DNA of 64,000 nt from Campylobacterota bacterium (GTDB taxonomy: Bacteria; Campylobacterota; Campylobacteria; Campylobacterales; Sulfurovaceae): contig QKDN01000054.1 of assembly GCA_003252535.1 (NCBI GenBank), positions 62,001 through 126,000 of the forward strand, written 5' to 3'. The first letter of the stretch is position 1. The number at the start of each line of letters is the position of its first letter. The notes under the pieces are model-generated. The model saw nothing but the letters and a program-made list of their open reading frames with translations. It ran no database searches and was not told where the DNA came from. A program made the translations under genes and the position numbers. Shown piece after piece: positions 33,845 through 41,217 of this stretch.

Positions 33845-34642
33845 CTATTCGTCCTCTTTGGCGAACTTCTCGTAGAGGAAGCTCAGGATCGCTTCGCGGC
33901 ATCGTGTGTACTCGGGGTCCTTCTGGAGGGCTACCCTGTCTCTGGGGCGCGGGAGGTTGACCTCGAGTATCTCGCCGATAGTCGCTTCCGGGCCGTTGGT
34001 CATCATGATGACCCTGTCAGAGAGGAGTACCGCTTCATCGACATCATGGGTGATGATGATGACGGTGTTCTGCACATTCTGCTGGATGCGCATGAGGTGC
34101 TCCTGGAGGTTGGCTCTGGTGAGCGAGTCGAGCGCGCCGAAGGGCTCGTCCATCAGGAGTACTTTCGGCTTGATCGCCAGCGCCCTGGCGATACCGACAC
34201 GCTGCTTCATACCGCCGCTGATCTCGTCGGGGAGCTTGTCTTTGGCATGGTCGAGGTTGACCATCGTGACGAACTTCTCGACCCTGGCTTTGAGCTCGTC
34301 CTTGGAGAGCTCGGGCATCACTTTCTTGACCGCCATCTCGATGTTCTGGTAGACGGTCAGCCACGGCAGGAGCGAGTGGTTCTGGAAGACCACGGCGCGG
34401 TCTGGACCCGGTCCTACGACCTCTTTGCCCTGGAGGAAGATATATCCGCCTGTCTGCATGTCAAGACCCGAGATCATATTGAGCAGGGTCGATTTGCCGC
34501 AGCCGCTGTGGCCGATGATCGAGATGATCTCGTTCTGCTTGATCTCCAGGTCGACATTGGTCACCGCCACATAGTCGGGTTTGCCCGGGATGTGGAATCT
34601 CTTTTCGATGTTTTCAAGATGCAAGAATTTTTGATCAGCCAT
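33845..34642 (-). CDS. nrtD: Nitrate/nitrite ABC transporter ATP-binding protein
   Basis: 265 residues. Walker A GHSGCGKST near 43-51, Q-loop VVFQNHSLLPWLTVYQN, signature ISGGMKQRVGIARALA near 142-157, Walker B VLLMDEPFGALD. The Q-loop and spacing are those of nitrate/sulfonate/taurine importers. Its ATG overlaps the nrtB stop. With nrtA and nrtB it forms a nitrate import operon; unlike cyanobacteria there is no NrtC fusion. Confidence 0.92.
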   Translation of the reverse strand: MADQKFLHLENIEKRFHIPGKPDYVAVTNVDLEIKQNEIISIIGHSGCGKSTLLNMISGLDMQTGGYIFLQGKEVVGPGPDRAVVFQNHSLLPWLTVYQNIEMAVKKVMPELSKDELKARVEKFVTMVNLDHAKDKLPDEISGGMKQRVGIARALAIKPKVLLMDEPFGALDSLTRANLQEHLMRIQQNVQNTVIIITHDVDEAVLLSDRVIMMTNGPEATIGEILEVNLPRPRDRVALQKDPEYTRCREAILSFLYEKFAKEDE

Positions 34643-35457
34643 TATGCCCTTCCTTTCTTTCTATAGTCAAAATAATCGGCGATCTTCCCCATGATGAGGT
34701 CGAGCAGGAACCCGACCACACCGACGATGATGATACCGATGATGATATGGTGGTAGTTGAGGTTGTTGTACTCGTCCCATATCCAGAACCCTATGCCGAT
34801 ACCACCTGTGAGCATCTCAGCAGCGACGATGACGAGCCACGCGATCCCCAGCGAGAGTCTCATCCCCGTGAAGATAAAGGGGACGGCGACGGGGAGGATG
34901 ATCTTGCGCACCTTCTCGATAGGGGTGAACTGCAATACTTTCGCGACATTGAGGTAGTCAGGGCTGACATTGCGTACCCCCAGGGCGGTGTTGACGATGA
35001 TCGGCCAGATCGATGTGACGAAGATCGTCGAGATCGCCGTCATATTGATATCCTGGAAGATAAAGAGCAGCAGCGGGAGCCACGCGAGCGGCGAGACCGG
35101 CTTGAATATCTGGATGAACGGGTCGAAGGCGTACTGCGCGCTCTTGCTCATCCCGACCATGAGCCCCAGCGGTACGCCGACGATGATCGCGATGATGAAG
35201 CCGCTGAACACACGCTCAAGAGAGGCGAGTATCTGCCAGAATATCCCCTTGTCGTCGTCATTGGCGATATAGAAGGGGTCGGCGAGGACACCCGTGACCT
35301 CGTTGCCGTCCGCATCGACGCCGCCGAATGCCGCGATATAGGTGGAGGTAGGGGTGGGGAAGTTCTCCACCACGCTTGCGATAAATGACCACACGCCGAT
35401 GAGCGCCGCGAAGACGAGCATCGGGAGTACGATTTTTCTTGCTAGTTCGTATTTCAT
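34642..35457 (-). CDS. nrtB: Nitrate/nitrite ABC transporter permease
   Basis: 271 residues with six or seven helices. The permease EAA-type loop is near DYLNVAKVLQFTPIEKVRKIILPVAVPFIFTGMRLSLG. The periplasmic insert after helix 1 includes a short DADGNEVTG segment typical of NrtB. It is separated from nrtA by 268 bases that hold repeats, which is unusual inside an operon. Confidence 0.92.
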   Translation of the reverse strand: MKYELARKIVLPMLVFAALIGVWSFIASVVENFPTPTSTYIAAFGGVDADGNEVTGVLADPFYIANDDDKGIFWQILASLERVFSGFIIAIIVGVPLGLMVGMSKSAQYAFDPFIQIFKPVSPLAWLPLLLFIFQDINMTAISTIFVTSIWPIIVNTALGVRNVSPDYLNVAKVLQFTPIEKVRKIILPVAVPFIFTGMRLSLGIAWLVIVAAEMLTGGIGIGFWIWDEYNNLNYHHIIIGIIIVGVVGFLLDLIMGKIADYFDYRKKGRA

Positions 35458-35597
35458 ACAAATCCTTTGTCAGTTGTTGGCTTGGAGCACAGAGCCAAGA
35501 GCACAGAGAAGGGGGAAAAGACTCTGCTCTTGGCACCGGGCTCCTGGGTTTTTTGTTATTTTGCAGGGCGGATGTGATCCACCTTACGGTTCATTCT

Positions 35598-35680
35598 TTA
35601 GGAATCGGCGGCTTCAGCCCCGCCATACAAACCTGCAATACTGTTATTGCTTTTTCGGGACTAAAGTCTCCGATTCCTAA
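35598..35680. mobile_element. Short MITE/REP-like element with 11-bp inverted ends
   Basis: TTAGGAATCGG at 35598-35608 and CCGATTCCTAA at 35670-35680 are perfect inverted ends; inside lie GGCTTCAGCCCCG and CGGGACTAAAGTC. A GGCGGATGTGATCCACC palindrome precedes it at 35565. It separates nrtB from nrtA and could lower transcription of nrtBD. Confidence 0.6.
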
Positions 35681-35725
35681 GTTCGTTCCACCTCAGGAGA
35701 GGTGGAACGAGTAGAAGTGACGCGA

Positions 35726-37105
35726 TTACTTCTTCGTCACATACTTCGGATCGGCACATCCTGCAGGGCCGTATGGACAGACATACTCAGGCTGCTTGGT
35801 CTCTACCGTCCAGTTGTTCTCTTTGAGGAGTTCCTCTTTGGTCACTTTCGGCGTAGTCACTTCAAAGCTGTAGATATAGTCGACCGCTTTGTTCGGATCG
35901 TAGACCTTGCCGTCCATGAACTTGTTGTACTGATCGACACCATCGATCTTCCATGCGCTTGGCGGGAGTGAGTAGCCTACTTCTTTCGCTGCCGCTTCGA
36001 AGAGGTCAGGTCTGTATACTTTCTCGATCACAGCTTTCATGTTGACCGGCTTGTCGATCTGACCCCATCGGTACATCTGTGTGATGAACCACATACCGTG
36101 CGAGTAGAACGGGTACGCCGCGTAGTAGTTGGCGAAGACATTGAACATCGGGTTGGATTCCGAATCCTGACCTTTGAGGTACTGGAATGTCCCTGTCATA
36201 GACTTCTCGAGGACATTGACCGGAGCTTTGACATAGTTTGGTTTGCTGAGGATCTTCGCAGCTTCTTTTCTGTGTTCCCAGCTCTCATCAAGCCACATCT
36301 GCGCTTCGATGATCGCTTTCATGACCGCTTTGGTAGTTTCGGGGTTCTTCTCTACGAAGTCGGCTCTTGCCTGGAGGACTTTCTCCGGGTTGTTGTTCCA
36401 GATGTCGTAGTTGGTGACCAGTGTAGAACCTTTGTTCTCCATAACGATCCTTTCGTTCCACGGCTCACCTACGCAGTACCCTTCGATGTTGCCAGCGATG
36501 AGGTTGGACGGCATGGTCGGCGGTGGGAATGGTTTGATCGTTGTATCTTCGTCAGGCTTGATCCCTGATGACGCCATCCAGTATCTGAGCTCGTAGTTGT
36601 GGGTCGATACAGGGTGTACCATACCGAAGTTGAGCGGTTTGTAGGTCTTCTCTTCTGCGTGTTTCGCATCGATGTACTTTTTGAGCGCTATAGAGTCGAG
36701 GGGTCTTTTCTTTTCGTCCATACCGTATTTTGCCATGATATCGATGATCTTGTTGCCGAAGGTGATCCCGTTGCCGTTGAAGTCGAGCGAGAGGAGCGCC
36801 TGGAGGTTCGCCTCACCGTTGATCCCGAGGGTCGCTGCGATAGGCATACCTGCGAGTGCATGGGAGAAATCATACTCGCCGTTGATCACCTTCTGCTGGA
36901 TACCCGGCCATCCGCCGCCCTCTTTTTCGACCTTGACATTGAGGCCGTATTTTTCGAAGAACCCTTTCTCTTTGGCGATGACGATAGGGGCGCAGTCTGT
37001 AAGGGCGATAAACCCGATCTTGAGATCTTTTTTCTCAAGCTCTGCGAGGAGAGCCGATGTGATAAGCGAAAGGCCAAGACCAACTTTGAGAACCGTTTTG
37101 AACAT
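35726..37105 (-). CDS. nrtA: Nitrate/nitrite ABC transporter substrate-binding protein
   Basis: 459 residues. The start is ATG 37105: AAAGGAG lies five bases upstream of it and downstream of the alternative ATG at 37126, which settles the choice. Signal peptide (LGLSLITSALLA), then the NrtA fold: DLKIGFIALTDCAPIVIAKEKGFFEKYGLNV, GGGWPGIQQKVINGEYDFSHALAGMP, GYCVGEPWNERIV. The C terminus has CPYGPAGCADP. It captures nitrate or nitrite in the periplasm. Promoter TACAAT with flank TTATGTTACAATTCTGAC resembles the narK promoter. Confidence 0.94.
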   Translation of the reverse strand: MFKTVLKVGLGLSLITSALLAELEKKDLKIGFIALTDCAPIVIAKEKGFFEKYGLNVKVEKEGGGWPGIQQKVINGEYDFSHALAGMPIAATLGINGEANLQALLSLDFNGNGITFGNKIIDIMAKYGMDEKKRPLDSIALKKYIDAKHAEEKTYKPLNFGMVHPVSTHNYELRYWMASSGIKPDEDTTIKPFPPPTMPSNLIAGNIEGYCVGEPWNERIVMENKGSTLVTNYDIWNNNPEKVLQARADFVEKNPETTKAVMKAIIEAQMWLDESWEHRKEAAKILSKPNYVKAPVNVLEKSMTGTFQYLKGQDSESNPMFNVFANYYAAYPFYSHGMWFITQMYRWGQIDKPVNMKAVIEKVYRPDLFEAAAKEVGYSLPPSAWKIDGVDQYNKFMDGKVYDPNKAVDYIYSFEVTTPKVTKEELLKENNWTVETKQPEYVCPYGPAGCADPKYVTKK

Positions 37106-37208
37106 ATTAACTCCTTTAGTTTTCATAAAATTTCTTTCATGTCAGAATTGTAACATAAAATTATTCACTATTTATGCAAACAGTTGATTAAATTTTGTAC
37201 AATATATT

Positions 37209-37239
37209 CTTAATTTTACATAAATCTATGGTGTATAAT
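37209..37239 (+). promoter_or_regulatory. Promoter of nitrate reductase 1 with shared nitrogen-gene motif
   Basis: TTAATTTTACATAAA (37210-37224), nine bases, then TATAAT (37234-37239). The same motif and the same nine-base spacing precede nirA at 46125-46154, and a third motif copy lies at the narK start. It occupies the place of a -35 region, so an activator site is likely. Confidence 0.68.
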
Positions 37240-37280
37240 ATGGTTATGAATTTGAAGAGAACGGATGAAGCATCCGCTCC

Positions 37281-37358
37281 AAAAGCGAGAGCTCCTGCGC
37301 CATGCGAACGCAAGCATCCATACTATGGGTTTGGCGCATGGCTTGTCGCACTCGCTTT
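37281..37358 (+). repeat. Structured leader element, copy B
   Basis: Outer AAAAGCGAG with CTCGCTTT, conserved CCATGCG (37300-37306) with CGCATGG (37335-37341), inner CCAT-ACT-ATGG. It lies between the nas promoter and the ATG at 37444, so it is in the 5' leader. The outer stem differs from copy A in a paired manner (A-T to C-G). Confidence 0.7.
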
Positions 37359-37443
37359 CGGAGAGTTCTTGCATGGCTGCTATACGCTCCCCGGAGTGTT
37401 TTAGGGTCGACCCTATATAATAATGAAATTAAAAGGATAACCA

Positions 37444-39423
37444 ATGATCAAATCGGTATGCGGCTACTGCGGGGTAGGGTGCGGGCTGGAGTATGACATG
37501 AAGTCGCTCGTGGGCGATGTGGGCTACCCGGTCAACTACGGTAACCTCTGCTCCAAGGGTGTTTCGGAACTCGTCAGTATGCAGACCCCCACCAGACTCC
37601 TGCGCCCCATGATGCGCAGCTCTGTCACAGAACCATACAGCATAAGCAGTTGGGAAGAGAGCATCTCCGCCGTCGCCGATGCGATCCGCAAAGCCCCTCG
37701 TGAGAAGATAGGGTTCTACCTCTCCGGGCAGCTCCTCACCGAGGACTACTATATAGCCAATAAACTCGTCAAAGGGTTCATCGGTACCAACAACATCGAT
37801 ACCAACAGCCGCACCTGCATGGCAAGCGCCGTCGTCGCTTACAAGAAGTCGCTCGGAGCAGACTTCGTCCCAGTACGGATGACAGATATCTTCAAGAGTG
37901 ATCTGCTGATCCTCGCGGGAGCCAATACCGCCGAAGCCCATGTGGTCTTCCACAACCAGATCAAAAAGGCGAAGAAACAGGGGCTCAAAGTGGTCGTGAT
38001 CGACCCGCGCCGCACCGACACCGCCGCCATCGCCGACCTCTACCTCCCCATCAAGCCCGGCAGCGATATCGACCTCTTCAACCTCCTCTCCAAAAGGATC
38101 ATCGATGAGGGGCTCTATGACGAGGAGTTCGCCACTCAGAAGCTCGCCAATTTCGAGAGCTTCAGGAACAAGTTCAAGCGTGTCGCCACGACCAAGATGC
38201 TCAAACGGACGGGGCTGGAGAGCGAAGAGTTCGAGGCGTTCTGGGAGCTCTACAAGAGCAGTCCCAATATCATCACCGCATGGACGATGGGGCTCAACCA
38301 GTCGGTGCAGGGGGTCGACAAGAACCTCGCCCTCATCAACACCCACCTCCTCACGGGTAAGATATTCAGGGAGGGGAACGGCCCGCTCAGCCTCACGGGA
38401 CAGCCCAACGCGATGGGGGGCAGGGAGGTCGGGGGGTTCGCCACGATGCTGGCGGTGCACCTCGGGTTCGACCCTGAGTCGGTGGAGAAGGTATCGCAGT
38501 TCTGGCAGACGGATCGGATCAGCGACAGGCCGGGGCTCACCGCCACGCAGATGCTCGGAGCCGACCTCGATGTCCTCGTCATCTGCCACACCGACCCGGT
38601 CTACCACCTCCCCAACCGCGCCAGGGTGGAGGAGCTCATCTCCCATATCCCCCTCGTGGTGGAGATCAACGCCTACGAGAACAGCGAGAGCGCCAAATAC
38701 GCCCACATCAGGCTCCCCGCCGCGCCGTGGGGGGAGAAGGAGGGGACACAGACCAACCTCGACCGCACCATCACGAAGCAGGAGAAGCTCACCCGCACCT
38801 CCATCGACTGCAAAGCAGACTGGGAGATATTCCAGCTCCTCGCGCAGCGGCTGGGGCACAGGGAGCGCTTCGACTATGCCAACCCGAGAGAGATATTCGA
38901 AGAGTATCGTGAGATGACCAGGCTCAGCGACCATCTCGACATCCACCGCGCCGACTACGAGACCCTGAACGAGCAGCCGTTCGTCTGGGGCGAGGGGATC
39001 AGGGATTTCCTCACTGCGGACAAAAAGGGGGTGCTCCACTTCGTCCAGAACGAGCTGGGGAGCGAAAAGACCAACCTAGAGTACCGCTTCCTCCTCCTCA
39101 CCGGGCGCACCCGCGACCAGTGGCACAGCGGTACCAAGACCAACCTCCCCCAGACCCTCCTCAAGTACAAAGAGCTCAACTTCTGCGAGATACACCCTGA
39201 CGATGCCGCCGAACTGGGGATACGCGACGGCGAGCAGATCAGGGTGGTCTCCCCCCGCGGCGCGATCCTCACCAAAGCCCTCGTCACCGATACGATCCGA
39301 CCCAAGTGTCTCTTCATCCCCATCTCCAACCGCGAGATCAACTACCTCACCAACGACCTCCTAGACCCCCAATCCCTCCAGCCCGACTACAACCACAGCG
39401 CGGTGAAGGTGGAGAGGGTATAA
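37444..39423 (+). CDS. nasA: Molybdopterin nitrate reductase catalytic subunit, paralogue 1 (NasA/NarB type)
   Basis: 659 residues. N-terminal [4Fe-4S] ligands CGYCGVGC (6-13) plus C in GNLCSKGV; molybdenum-ligand cysteine in DTNSRTCMASAVVAYK near residue 126. Core marks: VVIDPRRTDTAAIADLYLPIKPGSD, SLTGQPNAMGGREVGG, and the C-terminal RTRDQWHSGTKTNLP cofactor domain. Shorter than its paralogue at 49526 (768) because it lacks extra N- and C-terminal segments. No signal peptide, so cytoplasmic nitrate assimilation is expected; formate dehydrogenase is the main alternative, but neighbours favour nitrate. Confidence 0.85.
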   Translation: MIKSVCGYCGVGCGLEYDMKSLVGDVGYPVNYGNLCSKGVSELVSMQTPTRLLRPMMRSSVTEPYSISSWEESISAVADAIRKAPREKIGFYLSGQLLTEDYYIANKLVKGFIGTNNIDTNSRTCMASAVVAYKKSLGADFVPVRMTDIFKSDLLILAGANTAEAHVVFHNQIKKAKKQGLKVVVIDPRRTDTAAIADLYLPIKPGSDIDLFNLLSKRIIDEGLYDEEFATQKLANFESFRNKFKRVATTKMLKRTGLESEEFEAFWELYKSSPNIITAWTMGLNQSVQGVDKNLALINTHLLTGKIFREGNGPLSLTGQPNAMGGREVGGFATMLAVHLGFDPESVEKVSQFWQTDRISDRPGLTATQMLGADLDVLVICHTDPVYHLPNRARVEELISHIPLVVEINAYENSESAKYAHIRLPAAPWGEKEGTQTNLDRTITKQEKLTRTSIDCKADWEIFQLLAQRLGHRERFDYANPREIFEEYREMTRLSDHLDIHRADYETLNEQPFVWGEGIRDFLTADKKGVLHFVQNELGSEKTNLEYRFLLLTGRTRDQWHSGTKTNLPQTLLKYKELNFCEIHPDDAAELGIRDGEQIRVVSPRGAILTKALVTDTIRPKCLFIPISNREINYLTNDLLDPQSLQPDYNHSAVKVERV

Positions 39424-39448
39424 AGAAGTCAGTGGCGTACATATCGCC

Positions 39449-39562
39449 GTAGGGTGCTGTGTTCTCACAGCACCGAAATATTACGGATACAGAAATATTT
39501 CTGCAAAATGATTATTTTTGTATGGTTGAATATCATGGTGTTGTCGGGGGACAACACCCTAC
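39449..39562 (-). mobile_element. MITE-like element M2, inverted relative to M1
   Basis: 114 bp bounded by GTAGGGTG and CACCCTAC; left hairpin GGTGCTGTG-TTCT-CACAGCACC, right hairpin GGTGTTGTC...GACAACACC, the reverse order of M1. The interior shares the ATATTACGGAT motif with M1 and M3. Confidence 0.65.
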
Positions 39563-39618
39563 GAGGCTCCATATTTATGAACATCTGGCAGGGTTGCAAC
39601 CCTGATCCCGAAATCGCC

Positions 39619-39696
39619 CGCAATCCCGCCAAAATACTTCCTCCATTCTATACAATAGAGAGTTATAATAGCGGTATATATTTATGATAGGAGAGT
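39619..39696. repeat. 78-bp direct repeat, left copy (orphan promoter of the VWA gene)
   Basis: Identical to 41135-41212 except for one base (T for C at the sixth position). It includes TATAAT at 39664-39669 and the AGGAGAG ribosome site of the VWA gene but is followed by a palindrome rather than by the gene. It bounds, with the right copy, a 1.4-kb segment carrying two toxin-antitoxin pairs. Confidence 0.85.
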
Positions 39697-39826
39697 CGGG
39701 TGGAAGAATTCCACCACTCGCAACAGCTATCAATCAATCTCCAATACACACATAGCCTCACACAGAAAGCAAACGGTGGATTTCATCCATCCTACATCAA
39801 GATTTTGAGAAATCATTCAAAAGTGC

Positions 39827-39832
39827 TATAAT
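39827..39832 (+). promoter_or_regulatory. -10 box of the second ParE-type module
   Basis: TATAAT in AGTGCTATAATCATAAC, 27 bases before the antitoxin ATG at 39860. Confidence 0.6.
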
Positions 39833-39859
39833 CATAACAAAATGCAAAAGGAGCGGATC

Positions 39860-40084
39860 ATGTCTCAGATCATCGACCGGGTCATGGCAGATATCGAAAA
39901 GATGAGTCCGAGTGAGAAGAGTATCGTGGCACAGTGTATCCTCTCATCACTCGATACGCATAGTGAGAACGATTCGCTTGCGAAGTGGGAAGAGATCGCC
40001 CGGAAGAGGTATGACGAGCTCAAAAACGGTCAGGTTCAGCCTCTCGGATGGGAGGATATCAGGAAGAAAGTTACGGGCGAGTAA
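39860..40084 (+). CDS. Antitoxin, addiction-module family, second copy
   Basis: 74 residues from ATG 39860, preceded by AAAAGGAG at six bases; an ATG at 39842 lies before that site and is not used. SPSEKSIVAQCILSSLD and the C-terminal QVQPLGWEDIRKK correspond to the antitoxin at 6571-6795. It directly abuts its toxin. Confidence 0.87.
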   Translation: MSQIIDRVMADIEKMSPSEKSIVAQCILSSLDTHSENDSLAKWEEIARKRYDELKNGQVQPLGWEDIRKKVTGE

Positions 40085-40378
40085 TTGAAACCTCTCTCAT
40101 TTCACCCGGAAGTGGCTGGTGATATCAAAGGCTCCTACGATTGGTATCAGGAGCAAGCGGCAGGACTCGGAGAAAGTTTTCTCAATGAGCTTGAAACAGC
40201 CCTTGATGCGATCAACCATTTCCCGCAGGCATGGTCGCCGTTTCGGTACGGTTTCAAACGATATATCCTTGCACGATTTCCTTTCTCTGTCATCTATAAG
40301 GAAGAGGAGAAAGAGATATTTATCATAGCTGTGATGCACAACAGCCGCGAACCGAACTACTGGCTGGATCGAATTTAG
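40085..40378 (+). CDS. RelE/ParE-type toxin, second copy
   Basis: 97 residues beginning with TTG immediately after the antitoxin stop. SFHPEVAGDIKGSYDWYQEQAAGLGESF and RFPFSVIYKEEEKEIFIIAVMHNSREPNYW align along their length with the 6281 toxin. The weak TTG start in a coupled position would keep toxin below antitoxin. Confidence 0.87.
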   Translation: MKPLSFHPEVAGDIKGSYDWYQEQAAGLGESFLNELETALDAINHFPQAWSPFRYGFKRYILARFPFSVIYKEEEKEIFIIAVMHNSREPNYWLDRI

Positions 40379-40388
40379 AAACCTTCTC

Positions 40389-40411
40389 GCCAGGGTGGAA
40401 GAATTCCACCG
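40389..40411. repeat. REP-like palindrome GGTGGAAGAATTCCACC
   Basis: A 17-base perfect-arm palindrome, repeated at 39699-39717 within the same segment. It lies between the two convergent toxin-antitoxin pairs and could end both transcripts. Confidence 0.5.
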
Positions 40412-40415
40412 CTTA

Positions 40416-40853
40416 TTACCCACCTGCCACCAACCCCATAAACCCCTCCGAATCGACACATACGATATCCTTTGAGACAAACCTCCTGTCATTGGTGACG
40501 ATCACAGCGCATTTGGTATTTTTGGCGAGGATATACTGTATCGTGTCCTCCATATCGGTATAGTCGCTGTCCGATCTCATGAGGGCGATCGCCTGGGTCA
40601 GTTCCACTGTGGCGAAGGGGATGATCCCGACCGTATCCTTGAGTATCTCGAGGGCATCGAGCGCCTTGATCTTCGTGGTGTACTTGGAGGTGATGTAGTA
40701 GATATTGGTCGCGATATCGCAGCTGGTATAGACGGCGATATCGTTGCTGAGCGCGTAGGTCAGCGCTGCTTTGCTTGAGTGGTGCGCCGTTCGTTTGTCA
40801 TCGAAGATATCGTTGAAGATATTGGCATCGAAAAAGACATTTTCAATCTTCAT
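40416..40853 (-). CDS. PIN-domain toxin (VapC-like RNase)
   Basis: 145 residues. PIN acidic residues are visible: FFDANIFNDIFD (first Asp), DTVGI region, YTDMEDTIQYILAKN (Asp/Glu pair) and IVTNDRRFVSKDI (last Asp). Such proteins cut tRNA or rRNA. Its start overlaps the end of the ribbon-helix-helix gene, forming a VapBC-like pair on the minus strand. Confidence 0.86.
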   Translation of the reverse strand: MKIENVFFDANIFNDIFDDKRTAHHSSKAALTYALSNDIAVYTSCDIATNIYYITSKYTTKIKALDALEILKDTVGIIPFATVELTQAIALMRSDSDYTDMEDTIQYILAKNTKCAVIVTNDRRFVSKDIVCVDSEGFMGLVAGG

Positions 40854-41079
40854 CTCGGCTCTTTATCCACTGCATATCGACATATTCGGGTATCATCCCG
40901 GAGAACATCCCCGACATTTTTTCCAACGAAGCGAGTCTCTTCTGCCTGGTATACTCATGCATCTTCTCTTCTATGAGTTCCTGGATCACCTGGCTCTGTT
41001 TTTTGTTCATGATCTTTGCGAGCTCTTCGAGATCGGATACGATAGATTCGGGCATGGTGAAGTTCTTTCTGACACTCAT
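40843..41079 (-). CDS. Ribbon-helix-helix antitoxin of the PIN pair
   Basis: 78 residues from ATG 41079, supported by AGGAG six bases upstream; a longer frame to 41148 is unlikely. MSVRKNFTMPESIVSDLEELAKIMNKKQSQVIQELIEEKM is a typical RHH DNA-binding domain; the C-terminal part would wrap the toxin. It probably represses its own promoter. Confidence 0.83.
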   Translation of the reverse strand: MSVRKNFTMPESIVSDLEELAKIMNKKQSQVIQELIEEKMHEYTRQKRLASLEKMSGMFSGMIPEYVDMQWIKSRDED

Positions 41080-41134
41080 TTCATACTCCTGATAAAGTAA
41101 GTATTCTATAGTGTGTATTATAGCATACTTTATT

Positions 41135-41212
41135 CGCAACCCCGCCAAAATACTTCCTCCATTCTATACAATAGAGAGTTATAATAGCGGTATATATTTA
41201 TGATAGGAGAGT
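41135..41212. repeat. 78-bp direct repeat, right copy
   Basis: Partner of 39619-39696 with one mismatch. Here it forms the real promoter and ribosome binding site of the VWA gene (TATAAT 41180-41185, AGGAGAG). Confidence 0.85.
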
Positions 41213-41217
41213 ATGAA

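Noticed and set aside
39619-39696. Left 78-bp repeat as a working gene start
   Set aside because: The ribosome site is followed by a palindrome and no open frame of the VWA protein.
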